DNA of 64,000 bases from DAINPP01 sp963667315 (GTDB taxonomy: Bacteria > Thermotogota > Thermotogae > MWEM01), in NCBI GenBank assembly GCA_963667315.1, contig OY763325.1, positions 3,658,001 to 3,722,000 of the forward strand. Reading direction: 5' to 3'. The translations under genes were made by a program, and so were the position numbers. Below are positions 51,646-60,801 of the stretch, one piece after another. Position 1 is the first letter of the stretch. Each line of letters begins with the position of its first letter. Under the pieces are notes generated by a model, which was not told the DNA's origin, did no database searches, and saw only the letters and a program-made list of their open reading frames with translations.

Positions 51646-51699
51646 TTACAGGTAGTCGCTCTCATTATAATAATAGTAATAATATTCTTTTATAAACAT
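51646..51699 (-). CDS. Tyrosine-rich leader peptide of aroF-aroQ
   Basis: A 17-residue peptide, MFIKEYYYYYYNESDYL, with seven tyrosines, six of them consecutive, after an AAAGGAAAG ribosome binding site. Downstream lie a paired segment (GAGCGACT with AGTTGCTC, enclosing GTCTTGAAGAC) and then the terminator. This is the classical arrangement for ribosome stalling at Tyr codons. Scarce charged tRNA-Tyr would let the terminator be avoided and aroF-aroQ be transcribed. Confidence 0.85.
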   Translation of the reverse strand: MFIKEYYYYYYNESDYL

Positions 51700-51729
51700 A
51701 TGCTTTCCTTTCATAACAAATTCTGATTG

Positions 51730-51735
51730 ATTATA
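51730..51735 (-). promoter_or_regulatory. -10 box of aroF-aroQ leader transcript
   Basis: TATAAT on the minus strand, about 30 bases before the leader peptide start. The -35 region (around TTTCTC) is weak. Confidence 0.5.
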
Positions 51736-51793
51736 ACATAAATGTTCCGGTGAGAAACGGTCATCTGAAAGTTATTTGTTGAAACCCCCGGAG

Positions 51794-51822
51794 TTGGAAA
51801 AAGATTTTTTTTGTAGTATACT
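51794..51822 (+). promoter_or_regulatory. Sigma-A promoter of MFS transporter gene
   Basis: TTGGAA (51794-51799), 17-base spacer, TATACT (51817-51822), about 40 bases before the transporter start. Confidence 0.65.
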
Positions 51823-51863
51823 GAATTTGAAGTTTCGGAAAACTAACAAAGGGAGTGGGAGAC

Positions 51864-53054
51864 TTGTTTAAAAAAAGGATTCCTTTGCTGATAACGGCAT
51901 CTTTCAGTTTACTGGTGACTTTAACGTTTAATATGCTGCTTCAGTCAAGATTCAGGGAAGTAGGCGCATCAATATTTGTCATCAGTCTTATCTCTACGGT
52001 TACCGGAGGTGTCTCTACCGTTTCGGGTGCGATCTGGGGATCCATATCGGATGAACACAAACACCGAAAACCGCTTCTCTTATTGTCAGTAACCCTTACG
52101 GCCTTTTCATTTTTGTTATTCCTGACAACGGACAATCAATTTTGGCTTCTGGGGTTTGTTGGTGTCCTTGCGATGTTTAAACAGGGGCTTCAGCCGATAT
52201 CAATGGCCCTTGCCACCGAATACGCAACCGGCGATATCAAAACCGTTTCAAGAGAACTGGCTTTTTTAAACACTTCGTATTCAGTCGGGATGTTTGTCGG
52301 GAAGATCATACTCGCGTATTTCCTTGTGGATAACAATCCCAGAGCTGCAATTGTAGCGTTCTGTATTCTTGCCTGGGTTCCCGTCATCTCCGGTATCTTT
52401 ATCCGGGAGGGAAACAAGAACTTTCAGAAGGAAAAATCTGAACGTTTTCTCCACAGACTCTTTCCGATTGCATCAGATTGGACGCCTTTGAAAAAAAACG
52501 GATTGTGGTCAGTGTATATCGGTAGTTTTCTGAGGCAATTCGGTATCAGCGGAACGATGTCCGCCATTCTGATCTTTATGACTGAGAATCTGGCACTGTC
52601 GGTATCGCTCGGTGTCCTTTTATCTTCATTTAATCCGCTTCTTCAGATGTTTTCTCATCTGCTGTCCGGCAAATTTATCTCAAGAATCGGTCCGAAATTA
52701 TCGATGACTTTCGGCATTCTTCTCTCCAGTATGACGCCAATCTGTTTCTTCTTTGCAAATGGTCCTGTTTTGATGGCTTGTGGATATGTTTGTCTTGGTC
52801 TTGCCTACGGTGCTTTCATAAACGGTGCCTCAACCTTTATTTCACTCAACTGTCCCGGAGAGCGGAAGGCTGAATTTATGGGAATGCTGGCATCCGTCCG
52901 CTCATTTGGTGCGATGCTTGGCCCTGTAGTCTGTGGTATAATTGCTAATTATTCGTTTGATATGATGTTTATCAGTATGAATGCTATAATGATTCTCGCC
53001 GGTCTTCTTGTCCTGTTAAAGGCGAGGGAGAAAAAAGGCGAAATTACAGTATAA
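51864..53054 (+). CDS. Major facilitator superfamily transporter
   Basis: About 396 residues with twelve predicted membrane helices in two halves. The MFS loop-2/3 signature is seen as GAIWGSISDEHKHRKPLLLL (about 57-76), and the second-half equivalent near SGKFISRIGPKLSM. Similar to drug or sugar efflux proteins; the substrate is unknown. A GTG (51855) touches the ribosome binding site; a TTG eight bases after GGGAG is the better start. It shares a transcript with the next transporter gene. Confidence 0.85.
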   Translation: MFKKRIPLLITASFSLLVTLTFNMLLQSRFREVGASIFVISLISTVTGGVSTVSGAIWGSISDEHKHRKPLLLLSVTLTAFSFLLFLTTDNQFWLLGFVGVLAMFKQGLQPISMALATEYATGDIKTVSRELAFLNTSYSVGMFVGKIILAYFLVDNNPRAAIVAFCILAWVPVISGIFIREGNKNFQKEKSERFLHRLFPIASDWTPLKKNGLWSVYIGSFLRQFGISGTMSAILIFMTENLALSVSLGVLLSSFNPLLQMFSHLLSGKFISRIGPKLSMTFGILLSSMTPICFFFANGPVLMACGYVCLGLAYGAFINGASTFISLNCPGERKAEFMGMLASVRSFGAMLGPVVCGIIANYSFDMMFISMNAIMILAGLLVLLKAREKKGEITV

Positions 53055-53066
53055 AAAGGTGAGAAA

Positions 53067-54005
53067 ATGTCAAAATGGGAAAAATTGTTGTCGGGGAAGT
53101 TATCTTCAGGGGTTATAGCAACTATTTGTGCGCTTTTATGGGGGAGTGCGTTTCCGACTTTAAAATATGCTTATATAGAATTCGGAATCCAGAGTTCGGT
53201 GTCCGGAAGAATATTACTCGCAGCAATCCGTTTTTTCATGGCTGCCGTTATCCTGTTTGCCTTTTCCCGATTCAGTGATAAAGCGGTTGAGAAAAAACGG
53301 ATGAGATTTGAATTGAAAACGGTCTTGAATCTTATCATTCTTGGATTATTTCAAACCGCTTTTCAATATTATTTTTTCTACAACGGTCTGGCCAATACCA
53401 CTGGAATAAAGGCTTCCGTTTTGGCTTCAAGCGGGACCTTTTTTATGGTTCTGGTCGCCCATTTTGTTTACAAAGATGACAAGATGAACCGCGGCAAGGT
53501 TATCGGTCTGATAGCCGGTTTTATAGGGATTGTCCTTGTTAACTGGGGAAAAGACTTCAGTTGGGATTTTGCGCTCAATGGCGAGGGGTTCCTTCTTTTT
53601 ACGGGGATCGTTAATGCCGTGGGGACCGTCCTTGCAAAGAAGCTTTCCAAACAGATGGATCCGTTTAAAATTTCTGCCTGGCAGATGTTATTTGGTTCTG
53701 CTATGCTGCTTGGTATTGCATTTATTTCCGGTAATCCCACACTTAAATGGAATCTGTTCGGAACATCTCTACTCATCTATTCCGCGTTTATCTCAGCAGC
53801 CGCTTTCGGACTGTGGTATTCTTTGCTGAAATACCATAAAGCCGGAGAGATAACCATCTTTAAATTCATCGTTCCTATATCCGGATCGGCTTTCTCAGTA
53901 TTATTCATTCCTTCCGAACATTTTTCTCTCGCTATTATCTTTGCATTACTTCTGGTTTCCATTGGTATTTTTTCTGTCAATAAAAGAAGGAATGTTAATA
54001 TATGA
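53067..54005 (+). CDS. EamA-family (DMT superfamily) transporter
   Basis: 312 residues with ten helices as two five-helix EamA repeats. Features are LLWGSAFPTLKYAY at the start of repeat 1, ASSGTFFMVLVAHFVYKDD, and AAAFGLWYSLLKYHKAGEITIFKFIVPI in repeat 2. These carry metabolites or amino acids outward or inward; the substrate is not inferable. It begins 12 bases after the MFS stop with AAAGGTGAG as ribosome binding site. Confidence 0.88.
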   Translation: MSKWEKLLSGKLSSGVIATICALLWGSAFPTLKYAYIEFGIQSSVSGRILLAAIRFFMAAVILFAFSRFSDKAVEKKRMRFELKTVLNLIILGLFQTAFQYYFFYNGLANTTGIKASVLASSGTFFMVLVAHFVYKDDKMNRGKVIGLIAGFIGIVLVNWGKDFSWDFALNGEGFLLFTGIVNAVGTVLAKKLSKQMDPFKISAWQMLFGSAMLLGIAFISGNPTLKWNLFGTSLLIYSAFISAAAFGLWYSLLKYHKAGEITIFKFIVPISGSAFSVLFIPSEHFSLAIIFALLLVSIGIFSVNKRRNVNI

Positions 54006-54052
54006 TATAATTTGAATATACAATTGAATAAGCAAGGTGAAGGTGATTCTTT

Positions 54053-55363
54053 ATGAAACGTGTCAAGATACTCGTGGTGGAAGATGATGAATTTACCTAT
54101 AAATTAATTTTCAGATACCTGTCAAAGGATTATTTCATCTGTGGCAATGCCGTTTCGACAGAAGCGGCTCTGAAGTGCTACAGGGAAATGAAACCGGATG
54201 TTATCATTATGGACATCAATCTTGAAGGGGGACTTGATGGTATCCATGCAAGTGAGATGATCAACGCCATCAGAGTTGTTCCCGTCATTTATATAACTGG
54301 CACTGAGACTGAAGACCTTGAAATCCTTAAACAGAGAATCATTGCTTCTCATCCCTATGCTTTTTTAAGAAAACCCCTTAACCTGGAAGAACTGAAGATG
54401 ATCGTGGAATTGTCCTATGAAAAATTTTTAGCCGAGAGAAAATTGCATACAGCAAACAGAAGGCTTGAAAAATTATCCAAGGCTGCCATTAAGGATCAGT
54501 TTGTGATTCAGACAGCCTTAGAGGGGGGCAACATACTCGTTTGGGAATATAATTTAATCAACGGACAATATATGATATCCGGTAACTGGTTGAAACAACT
54601 GGCTGTCAATTTTGATAATGCCTTAACACAGACGGTGACTTATTCCGATTGGGAAGCGTGTATTTATGAACCGGATGTGATGAAAATCGAAAAAACCATG
54701 CAGGATATGCTGATAAATGATGAAAATAGTTTTGAAACAGAATATCGTGTGCTTTCGGTTGATTCCCATTATTTATGGATATTGACCAAGGGAAAAGTAT
54801 TTGAACATAGAAAGGGAAAAGCTTCTAAATTAATCGGAACCCATGTCAATATATCTGAAAGAAAGAATGTTGAAAAAAAGCTTGAAGCATTCGCTTCGCT
54901 TGATCCCCTGACAAAGACGTATAATCGAAAGATGGGAATCCGATATCTCAACCATCAGATATTGAAGGCTAAAAAAGGGAATGTCCCATTAACGGCTGCC
55001 TATGTGGATATTGACAATCTGAAGCATGTCAACGATACATACGGGCATGATATGGGAGATGAGCTCATCCGGCAGATCATCACTATTCTGAGAATGTGTC
55101 TTCGAGAAACGGATATTATCAGTCGTTTCGGAGGAGATGAGTTTCTTTTGATCTTTTCAAATTGTGATATTGAAAATGCGGGCAAGATTATGAGAAGAAT
55201 AACGGATGAAATAAATCTCGAAAATCTTGATGGATTGTATCCTTTTTTTCTCGGAATCAGTTATGGGATTGAACAGTATGATGAAAGCGTTTCCGGTTCA
55301 TCCGATGATTATATCAAACATTTAGACAGTCTGATGTATCTTCATAAAAATGAAAAACGTTGA
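54053..55363 (+). CDS. Response regulator with PAS and GGDEF domains (diguanylate cyclase)
   Basis: 436 residues. Receiver domain (about 4-120; VEDDEF acidic pair, phospho-acceptor in VIIMDINLEGG, TGTET, LRKPLN). A short helix, a PAS_3-like domain (about 155-275, ending GTHVNISERKNVEKKL) and a GGDEF domain (about 285-430) follow. The active site RFGGDEF is intact, with the inhibitory I-site RETD five residues before it. It should make cyclic-di-GMP when phosphorylated. No kinase gene adjoins; it sits behind two transporter genes with a 47-base gap. Confidence 0.92.
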   Translation: MKRVKILVVEDDEFTYKLIFRYLSKDYFICGNAVSTEAALKCYREMKPDVIIMDINLEGGLDGIHASEMINAIRVVPVIYITGTETEDLEILKQRIIASHPYAFLRKPLNLEELKMIVELSYEKFLAERKLHTANRRLEKLSKAAIKDQFVIQTALEGGNILVWEYNLINGQYMISGNWLKQLAVNFDNALTQTVTYSDWEACIYEPDVMKIEKTMQDMLINDENSFETEYRVLSVDSHYLWILTKGKVFEHRKGKASKLIGTHVNISERKNVEKKLEAFASLDPLTKTYNRKMGIRYLNHQILKAKKGNVPLTAAYVDIDNLKHVNDTYGHDMGDELIRQIITILRMCLRETDIISRFGGDEFLLIFSNCDIENAGKIMRRITDEINLENLDGLYPFFLGISYGIEQYDESVSGSSDDYIKHLDSLMYLHKNEKR

Positions 55364-55805
55364 TGAGGATTGGAAGAGTAGTTATCGATGGTATAAAATG
55401 CAAAAAAATTCAATTTAGTCTGATTTTTTATTGAGGTGTAAACGATACTATATATTATCGGAGATAAACGTTTAACTTTCAAAATGAACGAAAACAGTCT
55501 CTATAAGTGAAAGAAAATATAAATTAATCAGAGAGAGTCAACCTCTGAATATCTTGATAGTTCGGATATTCGGTGTTTGGAGATGGATTCATGTTGCGGG
55601 ACATCGTCATATGTTTCAGTCGTTTAATTCGAGATGATCACGAACGGGATTGATGAATGAATCAAGATATTAAAATAGACATCTTCCCAAATTAAGGCCC
55701 ATATGTTAAAATCAATGATGTTGAAATTGAAATGATTATTCGTGTTATACGGTGATTTCTGTTCATACGCAGACGGGAATCAGTCGATACTACAGGGGGT
55801 GTCAA
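55364..55805. other. Intergenic region upstream of the decarboxylase subunit gene
   Basis: A 440-base stretch without a supported gene. A possible promoter is TTGAAA, 18 bases, TTATAC around 55720-55750, and an AGGGGGTG ribosome binding site lies at the end. No terminator is clear after the GGDEF gene, and no known RNA motif is seen. The upstream 54 bases of the decarboxylase frame are judged untranslated. Confidence 0.4.
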
Positions 55806-56948
55806 GTGTTAATTCAGGCGTTTACTTCTTTTTTTGAACATTCGGCTTTCATGGGCTTGGAATGGGGCAATGTTGTAATGATTGTCCTTGGGTGTGTTTT
55901 GCTTTATGTGGCAGTAGCAAAACACGCTGAACCGCTTCTTCTCATACCAATCGGTTTCGGTATGATTATCGCCAATATTCCGGCTCTCTATACGGGTCTC
56001 TTTCTGGAACCGACGGCGACAGGACCAGGAGGGTTGATGTATTATATCAATCTCGGCTTGCAATGGGGGATTTACCCGCCACTGATATTCTTGGGAATAG
56101 GTGCCCTGACGGATTTTTCTTTTATGCTTTCAAATCCAATTACTATTTTTCTTGGCGGTGCTGCACAGGTTGGAATCTTTGTAGCATTTTTTCTTGCAAA
56201 ATTACTGGGTTTTGAATTTGAACCGGCAGCTGCCATATCCATTATTGGTGGTGCTGACGGACCGACCTCAATCTTTATCGCCAACAAATTTGCGCCTGAG
56301 ATGTTGTCGATGATAGCGATAGCGGCATACTCCTATATTGCATTGATCCCGATTATACAGCCGCCTATTATGAGACTTTTTACCACAAAAGAAGAAAGAT
56401 TGATCAGGATGAAACCACCCAGAAAAGTCAAGAAGATAGAAAAACTGGTTTTCTCGGTTATTACCGTTATCTTTATCGGATTACTCGTGCCTCAGGCTTT
56501 ACCGCTTGTCGGAATGTTGATGTTCGGAAACTTCCTGAAGGAGAATGGGTTGACGAAAAGATTGGCTGAAGCCTGTTCCAAATATATCGCAGATCCCGCA
56601 ATCATCATGCTTTGTCTATCAGTTGGAGCCTCTGCAAAAGCAGAAGTTTTCCTGACGGCTGATTCTTTGCTCATATTGCTTCTTGGTGCGATTGCTTTCG
56701 TTATTTCTACGATCAGCGGACTTCTCTTTGCAAAGTTGATGAATCTCTTCCTCAAGGAAAAGATCAATCCGCTTATCGGCGGATCCGGTGTATCAGCTGT
56801 CCCGGATTCGGCAAGAGTTGCACAGATGGTCGCACAGTCTGAAGATCCGACAAACTTTATCCTCATGCATGCGATGGGGCCAAATGTTGCGGGTGTTATA
56901 GGCTCAGCGGTAGCGGCCGGTGTTTTCCTTTCCATACTTGGAGGATAA
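55806..56948 (+). CDS. oadB: Na+-pumping decarboxylase beta subunit (OadB/MmdB/GcdB family)
   Basis: About 380 residues, very hydrophobic. IGGADGPTSIFIANKFAP (about 155-172) carries the family's Na+-site aspartate, and NPLIGGSGVSAVPDSARV the second re-entrant segment. The beta subunit couples decarboxylation of a biotin-bound carboxyl group to Na+ export. The alpha, gamma and biotin-carrier genes are not nearby. The frame extends 18 codons upstream, but GTG 55806 has GGGGG at the right spacing and gives normal length. It is directly followed by alr. Confidence 0.9.
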   Translation: MLIQAFTSFFEHSAFMGLEWGNVVMIVLGCVLLYVAVAKHAEPLLLIPIGFGMIIANIPALYTGLFLEPTATGPGGLMYYINLGLQWGIYPPLIFLGIGALTDFSFMLSNPITIFLGGAAQVGIFVAFFLAKLLGFEFEPAAAISIIGGADGPTSIFIANKFAPEMLSMIAIAAYSYIALIPIIQPPIMRLFTTKEERLIRMKPPRKVKKIEKLVFSVITVIFIGLLVPQALPLVGMLMFGNFLKENGLTKRLAEACSKYIADPAIIMLCLSVGASAKAEVFLTADSLLILLLGAIAFVISTISGLLFAKLMNLFLKEKINPLIGGSGVSAVPDSARVAQMVAQSEDPTNFILMHAMGPNVAGVIGSAVAAGVFLSILGG

Positions 56949-56949
56949 G

Positions 56950-58098
56950 ATGTACAGAAGCGAAGGAGATTATAGAAATACTGTCGCTGACATATCACTG
57001 GCATCGTACAGGCATAACCTGGCATATTTTATTGAAAAATGTAAACCGTCAAAGGTTTTACCCGTTATCAAGGCTGACGGATATGGTCATGGTGCCGTTC
57101 AGCTCGGACTTGCCGCAGAGAAAATGGGAATCGAGATGTTAGTTGTTGCTTTTTTGTCAGAGGCAATTGAGTTGAGAGAAAATGGCATAAAGACGGATAT
57201 CCTTGTCTTAAATTATTTTGATGCGCAGTATGCACAACTCTTTATCAAGTATGATCTGACAGTAACACTTTACTCCAAAGAACAATATGACGAACTGTGT
57301 TCCTGTTTTGACAACAATGTTTTGAAAACCCATGTGATTATCGATACAGGGATGTCAAGGGTTGGTTTTGATTTCAGAAATTGTATTGAAACGATCAGAA
57401 AGATCATCGCTGATTATCGTTTTGACGTGAAGGGGATTTATACGCATTTTGCCGTTGCAGATGATAATAATCAACTGCCCGATTTTCTACCGTTAAACGG
57501 AGAGGATGAAAAGAAGAATTTTACGCAGATACAATATTCAAGGTTTAAAGATGTTGTGGAAAGACTTCCCGAGATTAAGATAAGACATTGCGCAAACAGT
57601 GCCGCGTCACTCTTTTATACCGATCACGTCTTTGATTATGTTCGAGTTGGTATCGCTTCATATGGTATGGATCCCAGGAGTGAAAAGAGAGAACCTCAGC
57701 TTGAACCGGTGTTGACATGGAAAACAGCCGTTTCGATGGTAAAAAACATAGAAAAGGGAACGTCTGTCAGTTATGGAAGGACCTTTATAGCGGATAGAAA
57801 TATGTGTGTTGCGTCAATCCCGGTTGGATATGCGGATGGCTATAACCGTTTGCTATCCAATAAGGGCGATGTTCTGATCCATGGTAAAAGATGTCCGGTC
57901 GTCGGGCGCGTGTGTATGGATCAGTTTGTCGTTGACGTCTCTCATATAGAAGCGGTGAAAATGGGGGATGAGGTGATTCTTCTCGGCAAGATGGGAGAAG
58001 AGGAAATAAGTGCGGAAGAGATGGCACAAAAAGTCAATACTATCAATTATGAGGTAACTTGTGATATAACTAAAAGGGTTATTCGAAGATACGTCTGA
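56950..58098 (+). CDS. alr: Alanine racemase
   Basis: 382 residues. The PLP lysine is in VLPVIKADGYGHGA (K near 40), and the catalytic tyrosine is in SYGRTFIADR with the RVGIASYGM segment. The fold is an N-terminal barrel and C-terminal beta domain. It supplies D-alanine for peptidoglycan. The ATG follows GGAGG that overlaps the oadB stop. A longer upstream frame lies within oadB and is ignored. Followed by a terminator. Confidence 0.94.
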   Translation: MYRSEGDYRNTVADISLASYRHNLAYFIEKCKPSKVLPVIKADGYGHGAVQLGLAAEKMGIEMLVVAFLSEAIELRENGIKTDILVLNYFDAQYAQLFIKYDLTVTLYSKEQYDELCSCFDNNVLKTHVIIDTGMSRVGFDFRNCIETIRKIIADYRFDVKGIYTHFAVADDNNQLPDFLPLNGEDEKKNFTQIQYSRFKDVVERLPEIKIRHCANSAASLFYTDHVFDYVRVGIASYGMDPRSEKREPQLEPVLTWKTAVSMVKNIEKGTSVSYGRTFIADRNMCVASIPVGYADGYNRLLSNKGDVLIHGKRCPVVGRVCMDQFVVDVSHIEAVKMGDEVILLGKMGEEEISAEEMAQKVNTINYEVTCDITKRVIRRYV

Positions 58099-58127
58099 AT
58101 TTTGAGCGATTTAATAGATAATTTTCG

Positions 58128-58160
58128 GGGCGGAATCTTTCCGCCCTGATTCTATTTAAA
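58128..58160 (+). terminator. Terminator after alr
   Basis: GGGCGGAA-TCT-TTCCGCCC (58128-58146), an eight-base perfect stem followed by TGATTCTATTT, 30 bases after the alr stop codon. Confidence 0.75.
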
Positions 58161-58292
58161 GTGTGGTTTATGTTAAGGTTTTTGTGTTTTTAAATTTAAG
58201 TGTATAATAACTATTAAAATAAACCGGTATGGCATTAAGGTGAAACTCTGGACGCTCTACCGAAGTATAGAACATTTGAAGGGAAGTGTGCT

Positions 58293-59369
58293 GTGAAACT
58301 TGGAGATTTACTGAAAGAAAAGATGAATGAGTTTTCGAATGAATCAGGAATAGATATACCCATGAACAGCGGGAAGCTTGTTTCTGAAATGGAAGTAGAT
58401 GATCTGATCTCTGCCGTTTTAAAAGTATCGAGTAAGAGGCTTCAGGAAACGAGAGACGGGAAGAATTTTCTTCTGCTGACATTTGAGGATCGAAGCGGAT
58501 CCATACGGGGTGTGGATTGGGGGAATGCCCTCACAAATGATGAAAGATTGACACATGGAACAGTTGTAAGAGTTGAAGGTCGCGTGAAGATGTTTGATAC
58601 CAGCAAGCAGATTCATGTCAAGAACTCAAAAGATGCGATTACGCTTCTTTCAGATGGTGATTATGATCCGAAGAAGTTCATCAATGTCACATCCAAAGAT
58701 ATGAAGCAGTTGTACAATGATCTTCTGAGTGTGATTGAAGAAGTGAAAGATGAAAATATAAAGAAATTGCTTGAAGAGATGTTTGTGAAAGATGAAAAAT
58801 TGATGGTCAGATTTATCGAAGCTCCGGCAGCGGTTACCGTTCACCATGCCTACAAGGGCGGACTGATCGAACATTCACTGGATGTTGTAAGTTTGGCAAA
58901 GGGAATGCGACAGAATTATCCGAACATGGATATCAATGAGGACCTCATCGTCGCGGGGGCTCTGCTTCATGATATCGGAAAGACTTCTGAATATCGTCTG
59001 GCAAAGTCGGGGATAGAAAGAAGTACGGTCGGTGAATTACTCGGACATCTCGTTGTCGGAATAGAGATCATTCACAGATATGCGGACAGGATAGAAGGTT
59101 TCCCACAGGATTTGCTGACTGAACTTGATCATATCATTCTCACCCATCATGGTGAAATTGACTGGGGAGCGCCTATTCAGCCTAAGACAATTGAAGCAAT
59201 GATCGTTCACAGTGCGGACAATGCGGATTCCAAGATAGCTCAATTCAGAGAGATTTCAAAAAAGACGCTTGAAGATGATAACAGCGGACACAAGAATATA
59301 TGGAGTGAATATAATAAATTCCTTTCAAGGAAGATCAAGGTTAAAGGAGTTGATAAGTCATATGAATAG
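58293..59369 (+). CDS. yhaM: YhaM-type 3'-5' exoribonuclease (OB fold plus HD domain)
   Basis: 358 residues. An N-terminal OB-fold nucleic-acid-binding domain (about 45-120: FLLLTFEDRSGSIRGVDWG, GTVVRVEGRVKMFD) is followed by an HD hydrolase domain (about 165-330) with HHAYKGGLIEHSLDVV, LLHDIGKTSEY and ILTHHGE as metal ligands. In Bacillota YhaM degrades RNA and single-stranded DNA from the 3' end. GTG start after GAAGGGAAG. Its stop overlaps the phosphohexomutase ATG by eight bases. Confidence 0.9.
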   Translation: MKLGDLLKEKMNEFSNESGIDIPMNSGKLVSEMEVDDLISAVLKVSSKRLQETRDGKNFLLLTFEDRSGSIRGVDWGNALTNDERLTHGTVVRVEGRVKMFDTSKQIHVKNSKDAITLLSDGDYDPKKFINVTSKDMKQLYNDLLSVIEEVKDENIKKLLEEMFVKDEKLMVRFIEAPAAVTVHHAYKGGLIEHSLDVVSLAKGMRQNYPNMDINEDLIVAGALLHDIGKTSEYRLAKSGIERSTVGELLGHLVVGIEIIHRYADRIEGFPQDLLTELDHIILTHHGEIDWGAPIQPKTIEAMIVHSADNADSKIAQFREISKKTLEDDNSGHKNIWSEYNKFLSRKIKVKGVDKSYE

Positions 59370-60801
59370 AGAGATTAAATTTGGAACGAGCGGCTGGAGA
59401 GGTATTATTGCAGACGACTTTACGTTTGAAAACGTTGCGATAGTTTCACAGGCGATTGCTGATTATGTGAAAACAAAGAAGAAGAAAAAGGCGAAGATAA
59501 TCATAGGATACGATGCCAGATTCATGGTGGAGGAATTTGCCGCCAAGGTGGCACAGGTTCTTATGGCAAACGGTATTCAGGTGCTGATGTGTGACCGACC
59601 GACACCCACACCGGTCATTTCCTATCTCATCACGAAGAAAAAATTGAATGGCGGCATTAACCTGACGGCTTCTCACAACCCGTACTATTATTGCGGGATA
59701 AAGTTCAATCCTGAAAACGGCGGACCGGCGATGCCCGATGTGACGGCCTTTATTGAAGAAGCTATCGTCAAGATTCAATCAGGTGAAAACGCTGTATCTG
59801 AAATGAGTATGAAAGACGGACAAAAGAAAAAACTCTATGAGGAAATCACACCCGTCCTGGAATATACGGAGGAAATCCTTAAAAAAATAAACGTTGAAAA
59901 GATGAGAGATATGGGTTTGAAGGCAGGCGTGGACATGGTGTTTGGAACCGGCAATGATTTCATGGATACCATCATGAAAGTCATTTATGGTGAGAAATCA
60001 GATATCACCTACTACAACGATTTCAGAGAACCTTATTTCGGCGGGTATAGACCTGAGCCGGATGAAATCCGCCTGGATATGCTGGGAAAAGATGTGGAAA
60101 GAAACGGAATGGATATGGGGCTTGCACTTGATGGCGATGCCGACAGATTCGGTATTGTAGATGAAAAGGGAAACTTCATCACGCCAAACGAATATCTCGC
60201 CATGGTAGCCTGGCATCTGTACAAGAACAAGAAATTTGAAGGGGATCTCGTCAGAAGTGTCGCCACGTCTCACATGATGGATAAAATAGCTGAGCATTTT
60301 AAAGCCGGAATAACGGTTACACCCGTTGGCTTCAAATATATAGGCGAATTGCTTGAATCGGGAAACTATGTTCTCGGTGGAGAGGAAAGCGGCGGGCTTA
60401 GTATAAAAGAACATGTACTTGAAAAAGACGGTATACTCGCTTGTCTGCTTGCCGCAGAGATGAGAGCCTATGAAGGCCTTGAACTCAGTGTCATCAGAAA
60501 AGAAGTTGAAAAAATTACCGGGAAATATTTCAACACGAGGATTAACATTGAGCTTGAAAGCAATGAACAGAAAGATAAACTGATGGCTTCATTCCGATCT
60601 GTCAAAGATAAATACTGTGGCTTCAAGGTAAAAGAGAGACTGGACATGGATGGTATCGGCTTCCAGCTGGATGACGGAGAAGCAGATACATGGATACTGA
60701 CCAGGGCATCGGGAACAGAGCCTGTTGTTCGCGTATACGTTGAAAGTACTTCCAAGGAATCCTTTGACAAGTTGCTGAAAGAGGTGAAGGGTCTCTTATG
60801 A
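59362..60801 (+). CDS. Phosphoglucomutase/phosphomannomutase family protein
   Basis: 479 residues, alpha-D-phosphohexomutase superfamily. FGTSGWRGIIADDFT at the N-terminus, the phosphoserine loop LTASHNPYYYCGIKFN (serine near 103), metal loop DGDADRFG, sugar-specificity loop GGEESGGLSIK and phosphate loop RASGTEPVVRVYVES are all complete. It interconverts hexose 1- and 6-phosphates; glucose versus mannose cannot be decided. Overlaps its neighbours on both sides (yhaM by eight bases, topA by ATGA). Confidence 0.92.
   Translation: MNREIKFGTSGWRGIIADDFTFENVAIVSQAIADYVKTKKKKKAKIIIGYDARFMVEEFAAKVAQVLMANGIQVLMCDRPTPTPVISYLITKKKLNGGINLTASHNPYYYCGIKFNPENGGPAMPDVTAFIEEAIVKIQSGENAVSEMSMKDGQKKKLYEEITPVLEYTEEILKKINVEKMRDMGLKAGVDMVFGTGNDFMDTIMKVIYGEKSDITYYNDFREPYFGGYRPEPDEIRLDMLGKDVERNGMDMGLALDGDADRFGIVDEKGNFITPNEYLAMVAWHLYKNKKFEGDLVRSVATSHMMDKIAEHFKAGITVTPVGFKYIGELLESGNYVLGGEESGGLSIKEHVLEKDGILACLLAAEMRAYEGLELSVIRKEVEKITGKYFNTRINIELESNEQKDKLMASFRSVKDKYCGFKVKERLDMDGIGFQLDDGEADTWILTRASGTEPVVRVYVESTSKESFDKLLKEVKGLL

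Noticed and set aside
55364..55805. RNA gene in the gap upstream of oadB
   Set aside because: No tRNA-like folding, no terminator and no strong hairpin could be found.
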